A DNA stretch of 64,000 nt from Tubiluchus corallicola (GCA_030141605.1 JAQGDQ010000797.1:30787-94786), one strand, 5' to 3'. Shown: positions 10,847-21,799, counted from the stretch's first letter. A program made the numbers and translations. Notes: a model not told the origin generated them from the letters alone.

Positions 10847-11473
10847 GCGCTAGCGGGCAGCACGTGTGGTGAAGGTTACTCAGGAGGAAAGTTTGAAAAC
10901 AGCAACTACAAAAGTTTAGGATTTGATTTGGGCAAACATGGCCCACCAACTTCGGGTTTTGGCATTAAATCTCAATTTGGCGTGAACCCCGGTGGTAGCT
11001 TCCACAAGAATGGTCTCAATGACGACCACGAAGGATTTAGAATAGGAAGACATGGTCCACCAACGTCAGGTTTTGGCATCAAGAGTCGGTTTGGAGTGAA
11101 CACTGGTAATGCCTTTAACCGCGGTCGACGATCCAAAGACCGACATGGATACGGCATCGGTCGACACGATTCACCAACATTTGGCTACGGCATTAAGAGC
11201 CAATTTGGTGTGAACACCGGCAACGATTTTCATAGGAACGGATTCGTCAAAGACCTCGGCTTCCGTCTGGGAGTACATGCAGCACCAACGTCCGGCTTCG
11301 GAATCAAGAGACAATTTGGCGTAAACACCGGAGGTGACTTCCACAGAAATGGATTTGTTGACAACTCCAAATTCAATATTGGAAAACACGGTCCACCAAC
11401 GTCCGGATTTGGCATCAAGAGAAGCATAAGCGGAATTCCACAGCGTCAGTCACGTGGAAGATACGGAAATTAA
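10847..11473 (+). CDS. Secreted cationic Gly/His-rich tandem-repeat protein, exon 2
   Basis: It follows a pyrimidine-rich acceptor TTATTTCAG and runs 208 codons to TAA; with exon 1 the protein has about 216 residues. After the leader comes a short unique stretch (TCGEGYSGGKFENSNYKSL) with the only cysteine, then five repeats of 37-39 residues. The repeat core is IGRHGPPTSGFGIKSQFGVN, followed by T-G-x-x-F-H-R-N-G-F; the fifth repeat diverges after GFGIKR and ends in an Arg/Gln/Gly-rich tail (QRQSRGRYGN). Lys/Arg/His far exceed Asp/Glu, so the mature chain is strongly basic. KRQ occurs in repeat 4 and KRS in repeat 5; repeats 1-3 have KSQ or KSR instead, so regular dibasic processing is not supported. 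I recognise no family. A structural matrix protein or an antimicrobial polypeptide are both possible. Two frames on the opposite strand are shadows. Confidence 0.8.
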   Translation, partial: ALAGSTCGEGYSGGKFENSNYKSLGFDLGKHGPPTSGFGIKSQFGVNPGGSFHKNGLNDDHEGFRIGRHGPPTSGFGIKSRFGVNTGNAFNRGRRSKDRHGYGIGRHDSPTFGYGIKSQFGVNTGNDFHRNGFVKDLGFRLGVHAAPTSGFGIKRQFGVNTGGDFHRNGFVDNSKFNIGKHGPPTSGFGIKRSISGIPQRQSRGRYGN

Positions 11474-12581
11474 GCGACTTTTCCACAGATTATTCCGTTA
11501 ATCAGAATCGTCCACATTAAAAAAATTTCTCCTGCTCATGGCATAAACATGCAAGAAGGCCTACTATATAAAAGACTGCGATATTAGGGGTGAAGAGTTG
11601 CAAAATACAACTCTGGAATATGCGAACGTTGTAAAAATAATCTGAAGCATGAATTTGTCATGACTCAAAAATTTGCATCCAAACTTCCAAGTTTATATTC
11701 GTTTTTCTCAGGTGTCATTTTCTAACTCTTTAAGAAAATAGCAGCATACGGCATAAACGCAGCTGTAAATTTCTTGGGATTTATGGACAGAAATCAGCTT
11801 TTCTCTCGAACTAGGTATGACCAAAGCCCAAAGTTTAGACTAGGATTTAGAAAAGTGACAGTACCATCGAAAAAACCTTTACAATAGACCTACAGCATAA
11901 TTAATAACGAAACTAACAGTGACAATTTCAACACTTTGTCCTGACATGATTCTAATTCAATACATTTAGGTGCCAGTAGATAAAGATCAGGAATACTGGA
12001 GCAGTAGGGCATTAAACCAATAACTTTATCATTATATCTACTACTGCTTAAGGCACTATTTTTGTTCTCAAGCGATACCAGAGCTAGTACTGCAGAGCCA
12101 GGTAAAAATTTTATTGTCAAGCCGTCCTATTTAATTACATATTCTGAGCATGATATTGAAACTTTCACTTGACCTACATACTGCTCATCGCTATCTCTTA
12201 CAGACGAGATGGAATCATTGGAATGCCAAAAAATTTAACGTGGTATAAATATTTTATAAGTCTGTACCAGGATGTGATATTCATTATCTGTGATATTCCC
12301 AAACAAACAACAGTTATTTGTGTTGAGTTGTGATGAGAGTGTTTTGCGTGTTTTAGATAAAATTTCATTGTTAACCTTGTTAAAGTTTTATTGCGTTATA
12401 TATAAATGTACACTTTCTGTTTATTCTATTATAGCGTTGCTAGTTTTGATTACTTTATGTTGTTATTGTTGATGATTGTTAAGTTGTTTGTTTAGCTTTA
12501 CTGTTCAATTGTTGAGTGAATAAAAAACGAAAAACTATATAAAGCTGCATCCGTCTAAGCATTAATAGCTTTAATGCGTAA
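11474..12581. other. 3' flank of the repeat gene, no further gene
   Basis: No clear AATAAA lies within the first 300 bp after the stop; the first good one is GAATAAAAAACG near 12519. No coding region is recognised; frames of 60-76 codons are unconvincing. Confidence 0.4.
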
Positions 12582-12705
12582 GTCTGACCGCGTTATGCGT
12601 AATCACCTGTGGAGTAGCTGCATAATAAATATCAATACGGGTGCCTTGAAAACAATATAAACTGATTTTATCTATTCCGCATAACGCATACGCATTCCGG
12701 ATGTC
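12582..12705. repeat. Short inverted element with GCGTTATGCG/CGCATAACGC arms
   Basis: The left side contains AATGCGTAAG then GCGTTATGCG. The right side contains CGCATAACGC then ATACGCATTCC, in inverted order. The ATGCGT words link it to the larger element at 20076-20731. Boundaries are approximate. Confidence 0.4.
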
Positions 12706-12963
12706 TGGTAAACGCCACTTAAGACAGTGCCGGCACACACAAATCACGCACAAAAACAAATTTTTGCGACGTACATTTTGTGTTACGAAAAATATTTATT
12801 ACTAAGCAAGGAAAGATCAACAGACACCAGAACAACATCAGTCAGTGTCTGTAATTACAGAAATGGGAGGGTTTTTTGCCATCTGTGTCAAATTTCTTGA
12901 TTTCTCAATAAGGTATCAGAATTCGTCTGTATCTCATTGGTGCGAAAGGTATAGCGTAGATAT

Positions 12964-13082
12964 CACACACACACGCACACACACACACACGCACGCACGC
13001 GCACGCACACACACACACACACACACACACATACATACATATATATATACATATATACATATATATATATATACGTGTGTAT
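12964..13082. repeat. (CA)n then (TA)n/(CATA)n microsatellite
   Basis: A CA run with CG interruptions, passing into CATA and TA repeats. Frames read through it are low-complexity artefacts. Confidence 0.95.
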
Positions 13083-13744
13083 AGTATATATAATAATAAA
13101 ACTGTTTATGTATATGTCATATGTTATGTATCTGCATATGTTATATAAGAACCGACCGTACATATTAAAAATACACATTCACAATATGTTATATAGCAAG
13201 TTAAAAACGTTAAAGGAAGACAGGATAATTTTTGATCATTTTCAAATTAGATAAAAAGTATACATTTTAACACAATTAATACTGCAAAAGCGTTGCTGAT
13301 AATTAAATTATCGATTAAAAACTTAATTAACGGCGGGCGGGACCAACTATTCATGACATCACAAACTAACATAATTTTCAACAGTAAAAATATTCCAGGA
13401 GCGTGTTGCACTTGTTTGTGAAAGAGAAAATTGAAGTACAGTGCTACTGTAAGGTATTCAGTGTGCTGATATAATGTACGATATTTAGTGTCTAAGCAAG
13501 TTTTAAGATAAAAATTCAAATTTCAAATTTACATGTGCTCACGCATGAGCTGTCGAACGTGTGTAGTTCGTCACAAACTTGAACTGAGAGGTGTAGCACT
13601 TGTTTTCGCGCAATGCGTTTTCGAAATGCAGGCGCAGGTGCCCGGCTAACTAGCGAAGTGCATGTAACAGCGAAGAACTAGTGCATTGCAACAGTTATTA
13701 TATCACTAATACAACTACTAATTATTGTTTCGGTTACAGGCACT

Positions 13745-14165
13745 TGAAACATTTATAGTTAGAACACCACAATAGAACTTTTTAATTTACACTGTTAAAA
13801 AATCATATCAACGTTTCGAGAGAGCTACTGCTGTCATCATCGGCGGTAAATTTTTACAAACATACAACCAGTTTGTATAGGCAGGATCTACAGTATAGAA
13901 CATTATGCACTAATTATGTATTTAACAGAAGTCGAATTCATTACCAGATCATATAACAGATGCTTATTCATTACCTATTTGGCTTCTGTTAAATACATAA
14001 TTAGTGCATGTTGTTCTATACTGTAGGCTTTGCCTATATAAACTAGTTATATGTTTTGATGAAATAAACCACTGATGATGACAGCAGTAGGTCTGTCGAA
14101 ATGTTTAACATGATTTTTTAACTATGTAAGTAAAATTTTTAATAAAGCTGAGGTGCTTTAAGTAT
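13745..14165. repeat. Near-palindrome of two Penelope-like terminal units
   Basis: The left arm (about 13745-13931) and right arm (about 13983-14165) are inverted copies around a 51-bp centre. The innermost arm sequence GCACTAATTATGTATTTAAC (left) is matched exactly in inverse by GTTAAATACATAATTAGTGC (right). Each arm carries a hammerhead-like core; on the right arm CTGATGA, T, stem GACAG, loop, stem CTGTC, GAAA (14072-14102). The arrangement resembles the cluster at 1374-2215. No coding sequence lies between the arms. Confidence 0.7.
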
Positions 14166-14217
14166 ATGTACCAATTATTGCATTTTTAAACAAAGCTTTG
14201 CATCTCTCAGTAAACTG

Positions 14218-14221
<4 letters not shown>

Positions 14222-14272
<51 letters not shown>

Positions 14273-14400
14273 CGCGCGCGCGCGTGCGCGTGTGCGTGTG
14301 TGATTGTGCGTGCGTGCCGTGCGCGCGTGCAGGTGTTGTGTGTGTGTGTGTGTGCGTGCGTGCGTGCGTGTGTGTGTGTGTGTGTATGCGTGTATGCGTG
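14222..14400. repeat. (GT)n/(GC)n microsatellite
   Basis: Alternating purine-pyrimidine tract: a pure GT run, a GC-rich centre of alternating CG, then imperfect GT. Such tracts readily adopt left-handed DNA. No gene. Confidence 0.95.
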
Positions 14401-15621
14401 CTTTGTAATACGGACTAGCGCTTCAGTATTAAATTTATTGATCCAGTTATTATAACGTTAACATTAATTCAGTGATTTTGATCAATTTATAATTTGATAC
14501 GATACCAAACAAACTAAACAAACAGTAAAGATTTGGTGTAATGTTGTCGAAAACATCTTTCCGATTGGACAATTATTGTATATTATTCTACTTAAAGCTA
14601 GTTAAGAAGTAGTCCATGTACAGTGAGAACGTAAACTTTTGTAGTTTAATTACAATAAATAACTTTAAAGCCAAGTGAGTCACTACTGTCGTCGCCTCAT
14701 TGACTACTTAATCATCTAAATGCTTATGGTAGTACTATAAGAATGATAAGAGTGTGGACAGGAAGCAGATCCCTGGGAAAGACTTGTCTGGCGCGTGAAA
14801 TAGTTGGAACAGGTTTTTTCCCATGTTATAACAACTTCAAACATGTTTATAACTAATTTGTAGCCAATACATTTCGAGAGTACTTATATGGTACGAAACT
14901 GTGCACACATAAATAGAGAAATAAATATGATATCTAACACATTTATTATTGTATTTCAACATGTTGCCTAACATTGTACAATTGTTGTAAATAAATAATT
15001 GCATCAAGATGTTTTAATCATTGTTCTTTGCTTTTATTTATCTCAAGCTAGGAACTACAGATCGACAAAATACTAATAGCATGCTTTTCGTGAACCCCTT
15101 TTAGATAGAAAATCTTCAGTCCGATAGCTTAAAACTCCCACACTTTTACGTGACGTGGTGCCGAAATGCACTGTGTCGACTTTTCAAGTTCGCGACAAAT
15201 GTGCAGAACATACAAGGTAAAAACTAAATAACATTTTCACAAGAGCAAAATATGAGACACACAAATTGGACGCCCAGAACAAGAAAAATGCGTCGTAGTT
15301 AAACTTTATAGTATTAAACCTTTAACTGGTCCACCCAAAAGTTCTCAGTAAATAACTTAGCTATAGACATTCTCCCGGGGAACAACACACTTGTTATGTA
15401 GAAATTTGACTATAAAATCACATCTACATTAACGCACTTTCAGTACAAACGTTACTCAAATAGAAATACCGATTAATTAAATACAAATAGGCCCACCTTT
15501 TATCCGCAGGGTGAATGATGAATATCATAATGAATTCTATGAAGTTTACAGTTATATAATTATAATGTAATATTTCGTTGTTTCTTAAATACTACGCCTT
15601 TAATGAACTTATTATTTAAAC
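14401..15621. other. Intergenic, no gene recognised
   Basis: No coding region seen. A stretch near 14930-15050 resembles one near 29290-29395, inside the hAT element there (both contain TAAATAAAT followed by ATCA and GATG words), suggesting an old shared repeat. Confidence 0.4.
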
Positions 15622-16580
15622 AGATGCAGATCACATTGATACCACCTTGAATACAACCTACTAGAAAAACTGATACAGATCACACTAATATCATGTTGAG
15701 TACAACCTACAAAAAATTATCACATTGCAGATCACATTGATACCACGTTGAATACAATCTACTAGTAAAACTGACGCCGCTTACATTGATTCCACATTGA
15801 ATACGATCTACTAGTAAAGCTGATGCAGATCACATTGATACTATGTTGAATACAATCTACTAATAAAACTGATGCAGATCACATTGATACCATGTTGAAT
15901 ACAATCTACAAATAAAACTGTTGCAGATCACATTGATACCATGTTGAATACAATCTACAAATAAAACTGTTGCAGATCACATTGATACCATGTTGAATAC
16001 AATTTACAAATAAAACTGTTGCAGATCACATTGATACCATGTTGAATACAATCTACAAATAAAACTGTTGCAGATCACATTGATATCATGTTGAATACAA
16101 TCTACAAATAAAACTGTTGCAGATCACATTGATACCATGTTGAATACAATCTACAAATAAAACTGTTGCAGATCACATTGATATCATGTTGAATACAATC
16201 TACAAATAAAACTGTTGCAGATCACATTGATACCATGTTGAATACAATCTACAAATAAAACTGTTGCAGATCACATTGATATCATGTTGAATACAATCTA
16301 CAAATAAAACTGTTGCAGATCACATTGATACCATGTTGAATACAATCTACAAATAAAACTGTTGCAGATCACATTGATATCATGTTGAATACAATCTACA
16401 AATAAAACTGTTGCAGATCACATTGATACCATGTTGAATACAATCTACAAATAAAACTGTTGCAGATCACATTGATATCATGTTGAATACAATCTACAAA
16501 TAAAACTGTTGCAGATCACATTGATACCATGTTGAATATAGCCTTCTAGAAAAACTGATGCCGATCACTTTCATAGCACG
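15622..16580. repeat. 49-bp minisatellite, about 19-20 copies, with 98-bp higher-order period
   Basis: The unit contains TTGCAGATCACATTGATACC and then ATGTTGAATACAATCTAC. Successive TTGCAGATCA starts fall exactly 49 bp apart from 15921 to 16509. The 5' units (15622-15900) and the last unit are diverged, the central ones almost identical. From 16019 on, units alternate strictly between GATACC and GATATC, giving five 98-bp dimers. It ends about 350 bp beyond the stop codon of the GPCR gene on the minus strand. Confidence 0.95.
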
Positions 16581-16928
16581 ATTTTTACCCGGAAAAGCTA
16601 CTAGCAGCTCTGATTGACTGTTTTTTTGGTTTATGAAAGAATAACTATCCAGTCTAAGTACAAAAGAAGTGCATGAAGTGGTTGCTCAAAGGTGTTGAGT
16701 CACCTCCAAACAGTCAATGTAGGGTGAGGTAGGGAGTCACCTGCAAACAGTTACTAATTTGAGTGAGGAGGGAGCGGCTTGCAGGTGATGACATTTGTAT
16801 TTTCATCAGATCAGTCTCAGGAATTATTGTGTTAACCTAAACGACAAAATAGTGTGAAATAAATTGATTCTCGCAATCACAAAGTTTGCCAGGCAAAGAA
16901 GGCGCTCTACTTGATAAAAGAGATACAT
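16581..16928. other. 3' flank of GPCR gene 1
   Basis: It holds two imperfect direct repeats, AGTCACCTCCAAACAGTCAA (16699-16718) and AGTCACCTGCAAACAGTTAC (16735-16754). No gene. Confidence 0.5.
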
Positions 16929-17933
16929 TCACTGCGACTGCAAGGTGGTGCTAATTTGATTTGCACGAATACAAGTTTTGCAGGGGAAAAGCTTCAAGAA
17001 TGCGATTCTAAACTGCAGATCGTTAAACGAATAAATTATGAAATTAAAGAAGGAGTTCCAAACCAGGACTGCCCCGCACTTTGAGAAAATACTGCTTTTG
17101 TACCCTAAGCCGCAGTGTTCAGGGCAAAAGTTATAGACCTGGATAAGTATGAACAAGGGCAAGTACAGCAAGAAATACAACCCGATGATTGATCCAAAGG
17201 CTTTAGCGAGTTTAAGGTGGCGTTTGAATTGACTTTGTCCAAATGATGCCGCAGCTTCTTCCACTCTTGCTATAGCTCGTAGGTGCTTGCGAGCAATGAT
17301 GATTATTCTGACGTAACAAAGTAACATGCCGCATCCGCAAACCATATTCAACAGAGAAGTAAGTGAGGATATAATATAGGCCCATGATAGCATAGTTATG
17401 GTACACTGTCCCTCAAAATCAATCAGTCCATGCGCTAAAGCAATTGGAAGGTCAATAATAAATGGTCCAACCCAAATGACCCCAAAAACAATAACTGTCT
17501 GCAAACGTGTAAGATTAGGCGAAGTGAGGGGATACAAGAGATGAATCAATCGATCAATACTTATTGCCAGTAGAGTTAAGACATTGGCTTTACCAGCACA
17601 GGACATACAAAAGACGATGGCATTGCACATTAAATTATCAAATCTCGAGAATCTTTGAATGAATAAGAAGACAGAACCAACAGCCATAGATCCATCAGCA
17701 ATGGCCAAATTGCAAAGGAGAAAATACGAGAGTTCATACAGTGTTGGAGACGCAACAACTGTGACCACAGTTATAATACTCTCTGTTAAAATAAATAATG
17801 TAATAAAAAATTGAAATGCTGTAGCAATTAACAATCCACTAAAGTTTTCCCCAAGTTCTATATGTGTTGTAGAGTTTTCAGCTGCGGAGAAGTTATCAGT
17901 AGAAACGAGGCTATTGAAAACATCGGAAATCAT
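16929..17933 (-). CDS. Class A GPCR 1, melanocortin-like orphan with degenerate motifs
   Basis: A single-exon frame of 334 residues with seven hydrophobic segments (about 31-60, 66-92, 103-125, 136-160, 184-213, 240-266, 277-302). The N-terminus has three N-glycosylation sites (N14, N20, N30). NLAIAD in TM2 keeps D2.50, and C103 with C177 give the TM3-ECL2 disulfide. TM5 lacks proline and is followed by IARKHLRAI, like the ARxHxxRI of melanocortin receptors, so I place it near the MECA receptors. Helix 8 (304-316) is followed by two cysteines suited to palmitoylation. Several signatures are altered: N1.50 appears as Ser, DRY is DRL (127-129), CWxP is LLYLP (no Trp), and NPxxY is NFIIY (297-301). 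It is plausibly functional but atypical. The ligand is unknown. Confidence 0.93.
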   Translation of the reverse strand: MISDVFNSLVSTDNFSAAENSTTHIELGENFSGLLIATAFQFFITLFILTESIITVVTVVASPTLYELSYFLLCNLAIADGSMAVGSVFLFIQRFSRFDNLMCNAIVFCMSCAGKANVLTLLAISIDRLIHLLYPLTSPNLTRLQTVIVFGVIWVGPFIIDLPIALAHGLIDFEGQCTITMLSWAYIISSLTSLLNMVCGCGMLLCYVRIIIIARKHLRAIARVEEAAASFGQSQFKRHLKLAKAFGSIIGLYFLLYLPLFILIQVYNFCPEHCGLGYKSSIFSKCGAVLVWNSFFNFIIYSFNDLQFRIAFLKLFPCKTCIRANQISTTLQSQ

Positions 17934-18793
17934 GTTGTTTGACGTGAGTGTGTAGAAAATTCAGTACTTTTCACATCCCTCGCTTGTATAACTTTCTGTA
18001 ACTCACAAAACTTTCTATAAGCGCGACTTGATCACGGCCTACTTCTAGTTTTTTCACACGTTGATACAAACAAAATCTACTGCTGGTGCAAGTTGTCTCA
18101 TCCAGTTTGAGAGTCAAAATCTGGTCATATCACCGAAGTATCGGCGTATATTTTCAACAAACTCTGAAAGTAATTTCTTGAAACACATCTGCGTCTTGTA
18201 CAGTACATTCACTGCCATACGATATGGTCCTGAATAAAATGCCAAATACCATTTACTATTAAATATGCAACAATTGTCGTTTTATCTGTAATAATAAATT
18301 ACAGCAATCAGTTTTTAGCGAAAAACATAAGTTTGATACAGGTAAATTACTATATTAGGTTACGTGATTTTCGTCTATAATTACACAAAAATAACAGCGA
18401 AATAGCCCTAATTGTATAAAGCAGTTCAATAAAGATAATTAGACACTTACATGTGGTCTCCCTGAGTTTTGGCGCTTATAACTTGCAAAAAAACAATAGA
18501 AATCAATTCACAACATTCACATAATATCAACTTGAATTGCATACCAGGCTAACTACCTGGTCACATGACTGATGACAGTTAAAGGGGCAAGACCAAATTT
18601 AACAGGTAGGGAAACGTGTATGTGCATAACAAACGGTGTCCTGAGACAGTCAGTCACAGCGAACACAACACTGCTACTAGCTTACGCGAGACTACGTCTT
18701 CTGTGGTCCAGCACCATGCTAACATTGGGATAAGATCTTCCTTGTGTAAATTGCGAAATGGGCTCTATAGAAACCACGGCATCTTTCAAATGC
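17934..18793. other. Upstream region of GPCR 1, no other gene
   Basis: Presumed promoter side of the minus-strand receptor. No TATA or CCAAT box is clear enough to name. No coding region. Confidence 0.45.
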
Positions 18794-18796
18794 TTA

Positions 18797-18966
18797 GGGC
18801 GGATTCAGACTAGTGAGTTTTCTTGCCAAGTAACTTTGCTAGCGTGTTCGTTCAAACCTGAGAACAAAACTTGCTGCGAGTTACTCTCCAATAGACACTT
18901 GCTTCTCTATTCGTTGCGAGTCTTGCGAGTTTGCTCGCAAGAAAACTCGCTAGTCTGTATGCGCCA
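18797..18966. mobile_element. Harbinger-like MITE, 170 bp
   Basis: The ends GGGCGGATTCAGACTAG and, from the other strand, TGGCGCATACAGACTAG match at 14 of 17 positions and are followed by further complementary GAGTTTTCTTGC. TTA lies on both flanks (18794-18796 and 18967-18969), the duplication expected of PIF/Harbinger elements. No coding capacity. A relative lies at 24039-24145. Confidence 0.65.
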
Positions 18967-19030
18967 TTACGAAGTAAACTGCATATCAAGCAATAAGCTT
19001 TTTCACAGTTCCAGCGATTGATGACGATTG

Positions 19031-19375
19031 TGAAAGGTCAAAGGTTAAGTGTACCAGACACCGCATTTGTGTACCCTTGATAACGCCTCACAGCCCATGC
19101 TATTGTAAAAGTAATTAAGAAAAGGCACGAATGCTAGCCGTAGAACCTTACCTAGTTCACTTTTCTTGTTCCCAGGCAAGATTCTCATCTAATGCGCACA
19201 GACTAAGGCATAATTAAGAAAAATCCTGAAAGACAACTGAAGTTACTGAACTGATGCGGCAAACGGGTTTGCTTTACCCACATGTCACGCGATGGTAGCA
19301 GCTAAAACGCGTTGCTGTGGTACACTTAACCTTTGACCTACAGAAACTGTGTGTGCGCACAACGAAACTAAGAAA
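19031..19375. repeat. Repeat with inverted AGGTCAAAGGTTA ends
   Basis: GGTCAAAGGTTAAGTGTACCA (19036-19056) is the inverse of TGGTACACTTAACCTTTGACC (19317-19337). The right-hand end with its flank recurs at 30521-30592. The motif is a direct repeat of nuclear-receptor half sites spaced by one base (DR1-like). No gene. Confidence 0.5.
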
Positions 19376-20075
19376 AGGCTTATTTCGAGCCTATAATGGG
19401 CTGATATCAGACAATGAGTTTAAAGCCTTGTAATAATAAGAGAGAGAAAAATCAGTTATTTTTAGTAAAAGCTTGAAGCTCATTTCCGACATTATACCCA
19501 TTTTACCATATACACTCCGCCACAGTACTACACGTTCAACACCATAAGTTGCTCTAACCTCACTAAGCTATGTAATTTCATACATCGCATTGCAATCTAG
19601 CTGTCTTTTGCTAACGATGGCTTTATATAGATCGTTAAGCTTATTTTTTCTGTTATAACATCTAAACCATTGTTTCAGTTTTGAAAAGTAGAAAGTATTA
19701 AAGGAACATTATGCTACCTTTGTTGGTGAAAGTTTGTGTTGACTTAATAGCTTTGCGCGGGCGTATCATATAGACGTTTTACTACAAATGTACTGGATAT
19801 TTAATCTCGATAAAGCAATTAGTATTTCATTCTTGAAGATTATTCATATTTTACTCTGTTCCATGTATTCATGGGGCTTTTACGAAAATGTTCTAATGTT
19901 CCCTTTATTGCTGGTGCTAATCGGATGTTTACATTTACACATGTGACTGGCTTTTACCCACGGATGTATTGATAATGAAGTTTTGGTAGCAGTCATATAA
20001 TTATGATGCGCTTGGCAAATTTGTAAAGGATCATTTCAGATTAGAGTAATGTTATAGAGCATAAAGTCTAAACCT
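19376..20075. other. Intergenic, no gene recognised
   Basis: AT-rich, no coding or repeat structure recognised. Confidence 0.45.
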
Positions 20076-20731
20076 ACGACTCCATGTGTGCGTAATGCGT
20101 GATGCGTGATGCGTATTGACTGTTTCTATGTGTCTGTAAACGCTATACGTATTAACAAAACCCAAGGCGCTCTTTCCGTCATTTTTGGTCGCTATACGTG
20201 AAAATTGCGAGTAATAACTTTTGGAAACCATGTCTCTGTCGAAATTTAAGCATGGTAATTACAGTTGCAGCATTAACTTATTGTTGTTCTATTAGATGGA
20301 AAATTTCACAGGTTTTGGGTGCACAACATGTTGCAGGGCAGAGAACAACACGGCACGTATCGCCCATTAGTGATACCGCAGTACTGTGTACATGCTTCGT
20401 TCATCTCTTCAAAATTCAAAAAGAAAAAACATTATTGTTTACAGATCCTAAGTGACCAAAACTCACCTAACTAGACTTTTCAGAAAATGGTCACCGGAAA
20501 CTTGAAAACTCGCTATAATCACCTAGGCAACGGCGGTTTTCCGTCTGCGTATTGCTGCGTGATGCGTATACGACTACGATCACGTTCGAATGAATGCGGA
20601 GAACGCATCACGCAGTACGGATCACGCATTACGTACTCATGGAAACACTTATACATGTTTAAATGCCAACTGTTGTAGACGCATTACGGATCACGGATCA
20701 CGCATAACGCATTACGTACACATGGAGTCGT
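20076..20731. mobile_element. TIR element rich in ATGCGT words, 656 bp
   Basis: The left end ACGACTCCATGTGTGCGTAA matches the inverse of the right end (ACGACTCCATGTGTACGTAA) at 19 of 20 positions, with further ATGCG-type repeats inside both ends. ACCT flanks both sides (20072-20075, 20732-20735) and may be a 4-bp target duplication; the TIR boundary is ambiguous by one base. No transposase frame. Confidence 0.65.
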
Positions 20732-21354
20732 ACCTTATAGGTCCTTATGACTTTAATTTTTCGATCTGCCGACTAATATATTTTCCTCCTAAATTAGAGA
20801 ACCCAACATATGTCTAATGTTGTCTATCTTTGTCTCTAGTAAATGTTTCTTTCACAGTTTGTTTGTTGGTAATGCAATGTATGTATTGGTGGTCAATAAG
20901 CAAATATATACGTATCAAGAGGTAGAGCCATCAGTGGACCAAGATAAACTGAGTTACTGTCAAAGGAATGATTTCCTTTGAATTTCATATGAGAAGTTGC
21001 TGCCACTAAAAAGCCGGCGAGGGACGATGCATCGTATAATTTTTTGAGAATGCAAGTTTTGCAACAGAATTGCACTAGCCATTCAACACTCCTTAATAGA
21101 TAAACCGTCTTCTCCCCGCCTCCTTAAAGAGGGGCTTCATCAGGGACTAGCCAAAAAGTTTGAGAAGTACCAACTCTACATTACATACATTGCATTAAAA
21201 CTGGGGCCTCAAACTCTCAAATATAAGCGCTCTAAACTAACTCACAGCCTTTCATCCTGGTAGATGCATTATCAAAAGAGACCCATGACCCAAAAGTAAC
21301 CCGAGTTTTCCTTTTTCAGCAATAAATTTCCAATTAAGTACTACTAAAACGTTT

Positions 21355-21605
21355 TTTGTGTGTTTGGTGGTTTCCTAGGACGGGGGGAGCGAAATACCTC
21401 TAAAAATAGGCATTGTTTGCTCATCCTCTGATTACCATGTAGAAAAGGCGTCTTCGTGGCGTCCTACGGACTGCGAGTCTTCAAAGAAAATCTATAGCTC
21501 CTGGAAAAGAAAAAACCGGACTACACGATAATTGCAAATGCCTGTACTAGGATGAACGTCATTACAAGTTAATTTGGGGAAAAGTTTTTTCTGTTCATTG
21601 TATTG
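21355..21605 (-). repeat. Degenerate copy of repeat A
   Basis: GGGGGGAGCGAAATACCTCTAAAAAT, then CTATAGCTCCTGGAAAAGAA and GGACTACACGATAAT, follow the order of the corresponding blocks in the intact copies. Heavily mutated, and much shorter than the 531-536 bp copies. Confidence 0.5.
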
Positions 21606-21799
21606 AACAGCTGAATCTAATTTTTACTTGGCTCTAGCAAATTCAGCTTTAATAGCTTTGTTATCCTGTTGAAGATACTATTATCTTGCTTAATTGGTCG
21701 CATGTTTTAGGACCCTGACGGCCTATCAAAATTTAGGGCCCAAAGCTATAGCTTTATTAGCCTAATCATTAATCCGCTTCTGTAAAACTGTGCGTAAGT

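Noticed and set aside
10847-11473. Neuropeptide precursor
   Set aside because: Dibasic sites follow only two of the five repeats and no amidation glycine precedes them, so regular peptide release is not supported.
15622-16580. CRISPR-like array
   Set aside because: Whole 49-bp units repeat without unique spacers, and the DNA is eukaryotic.
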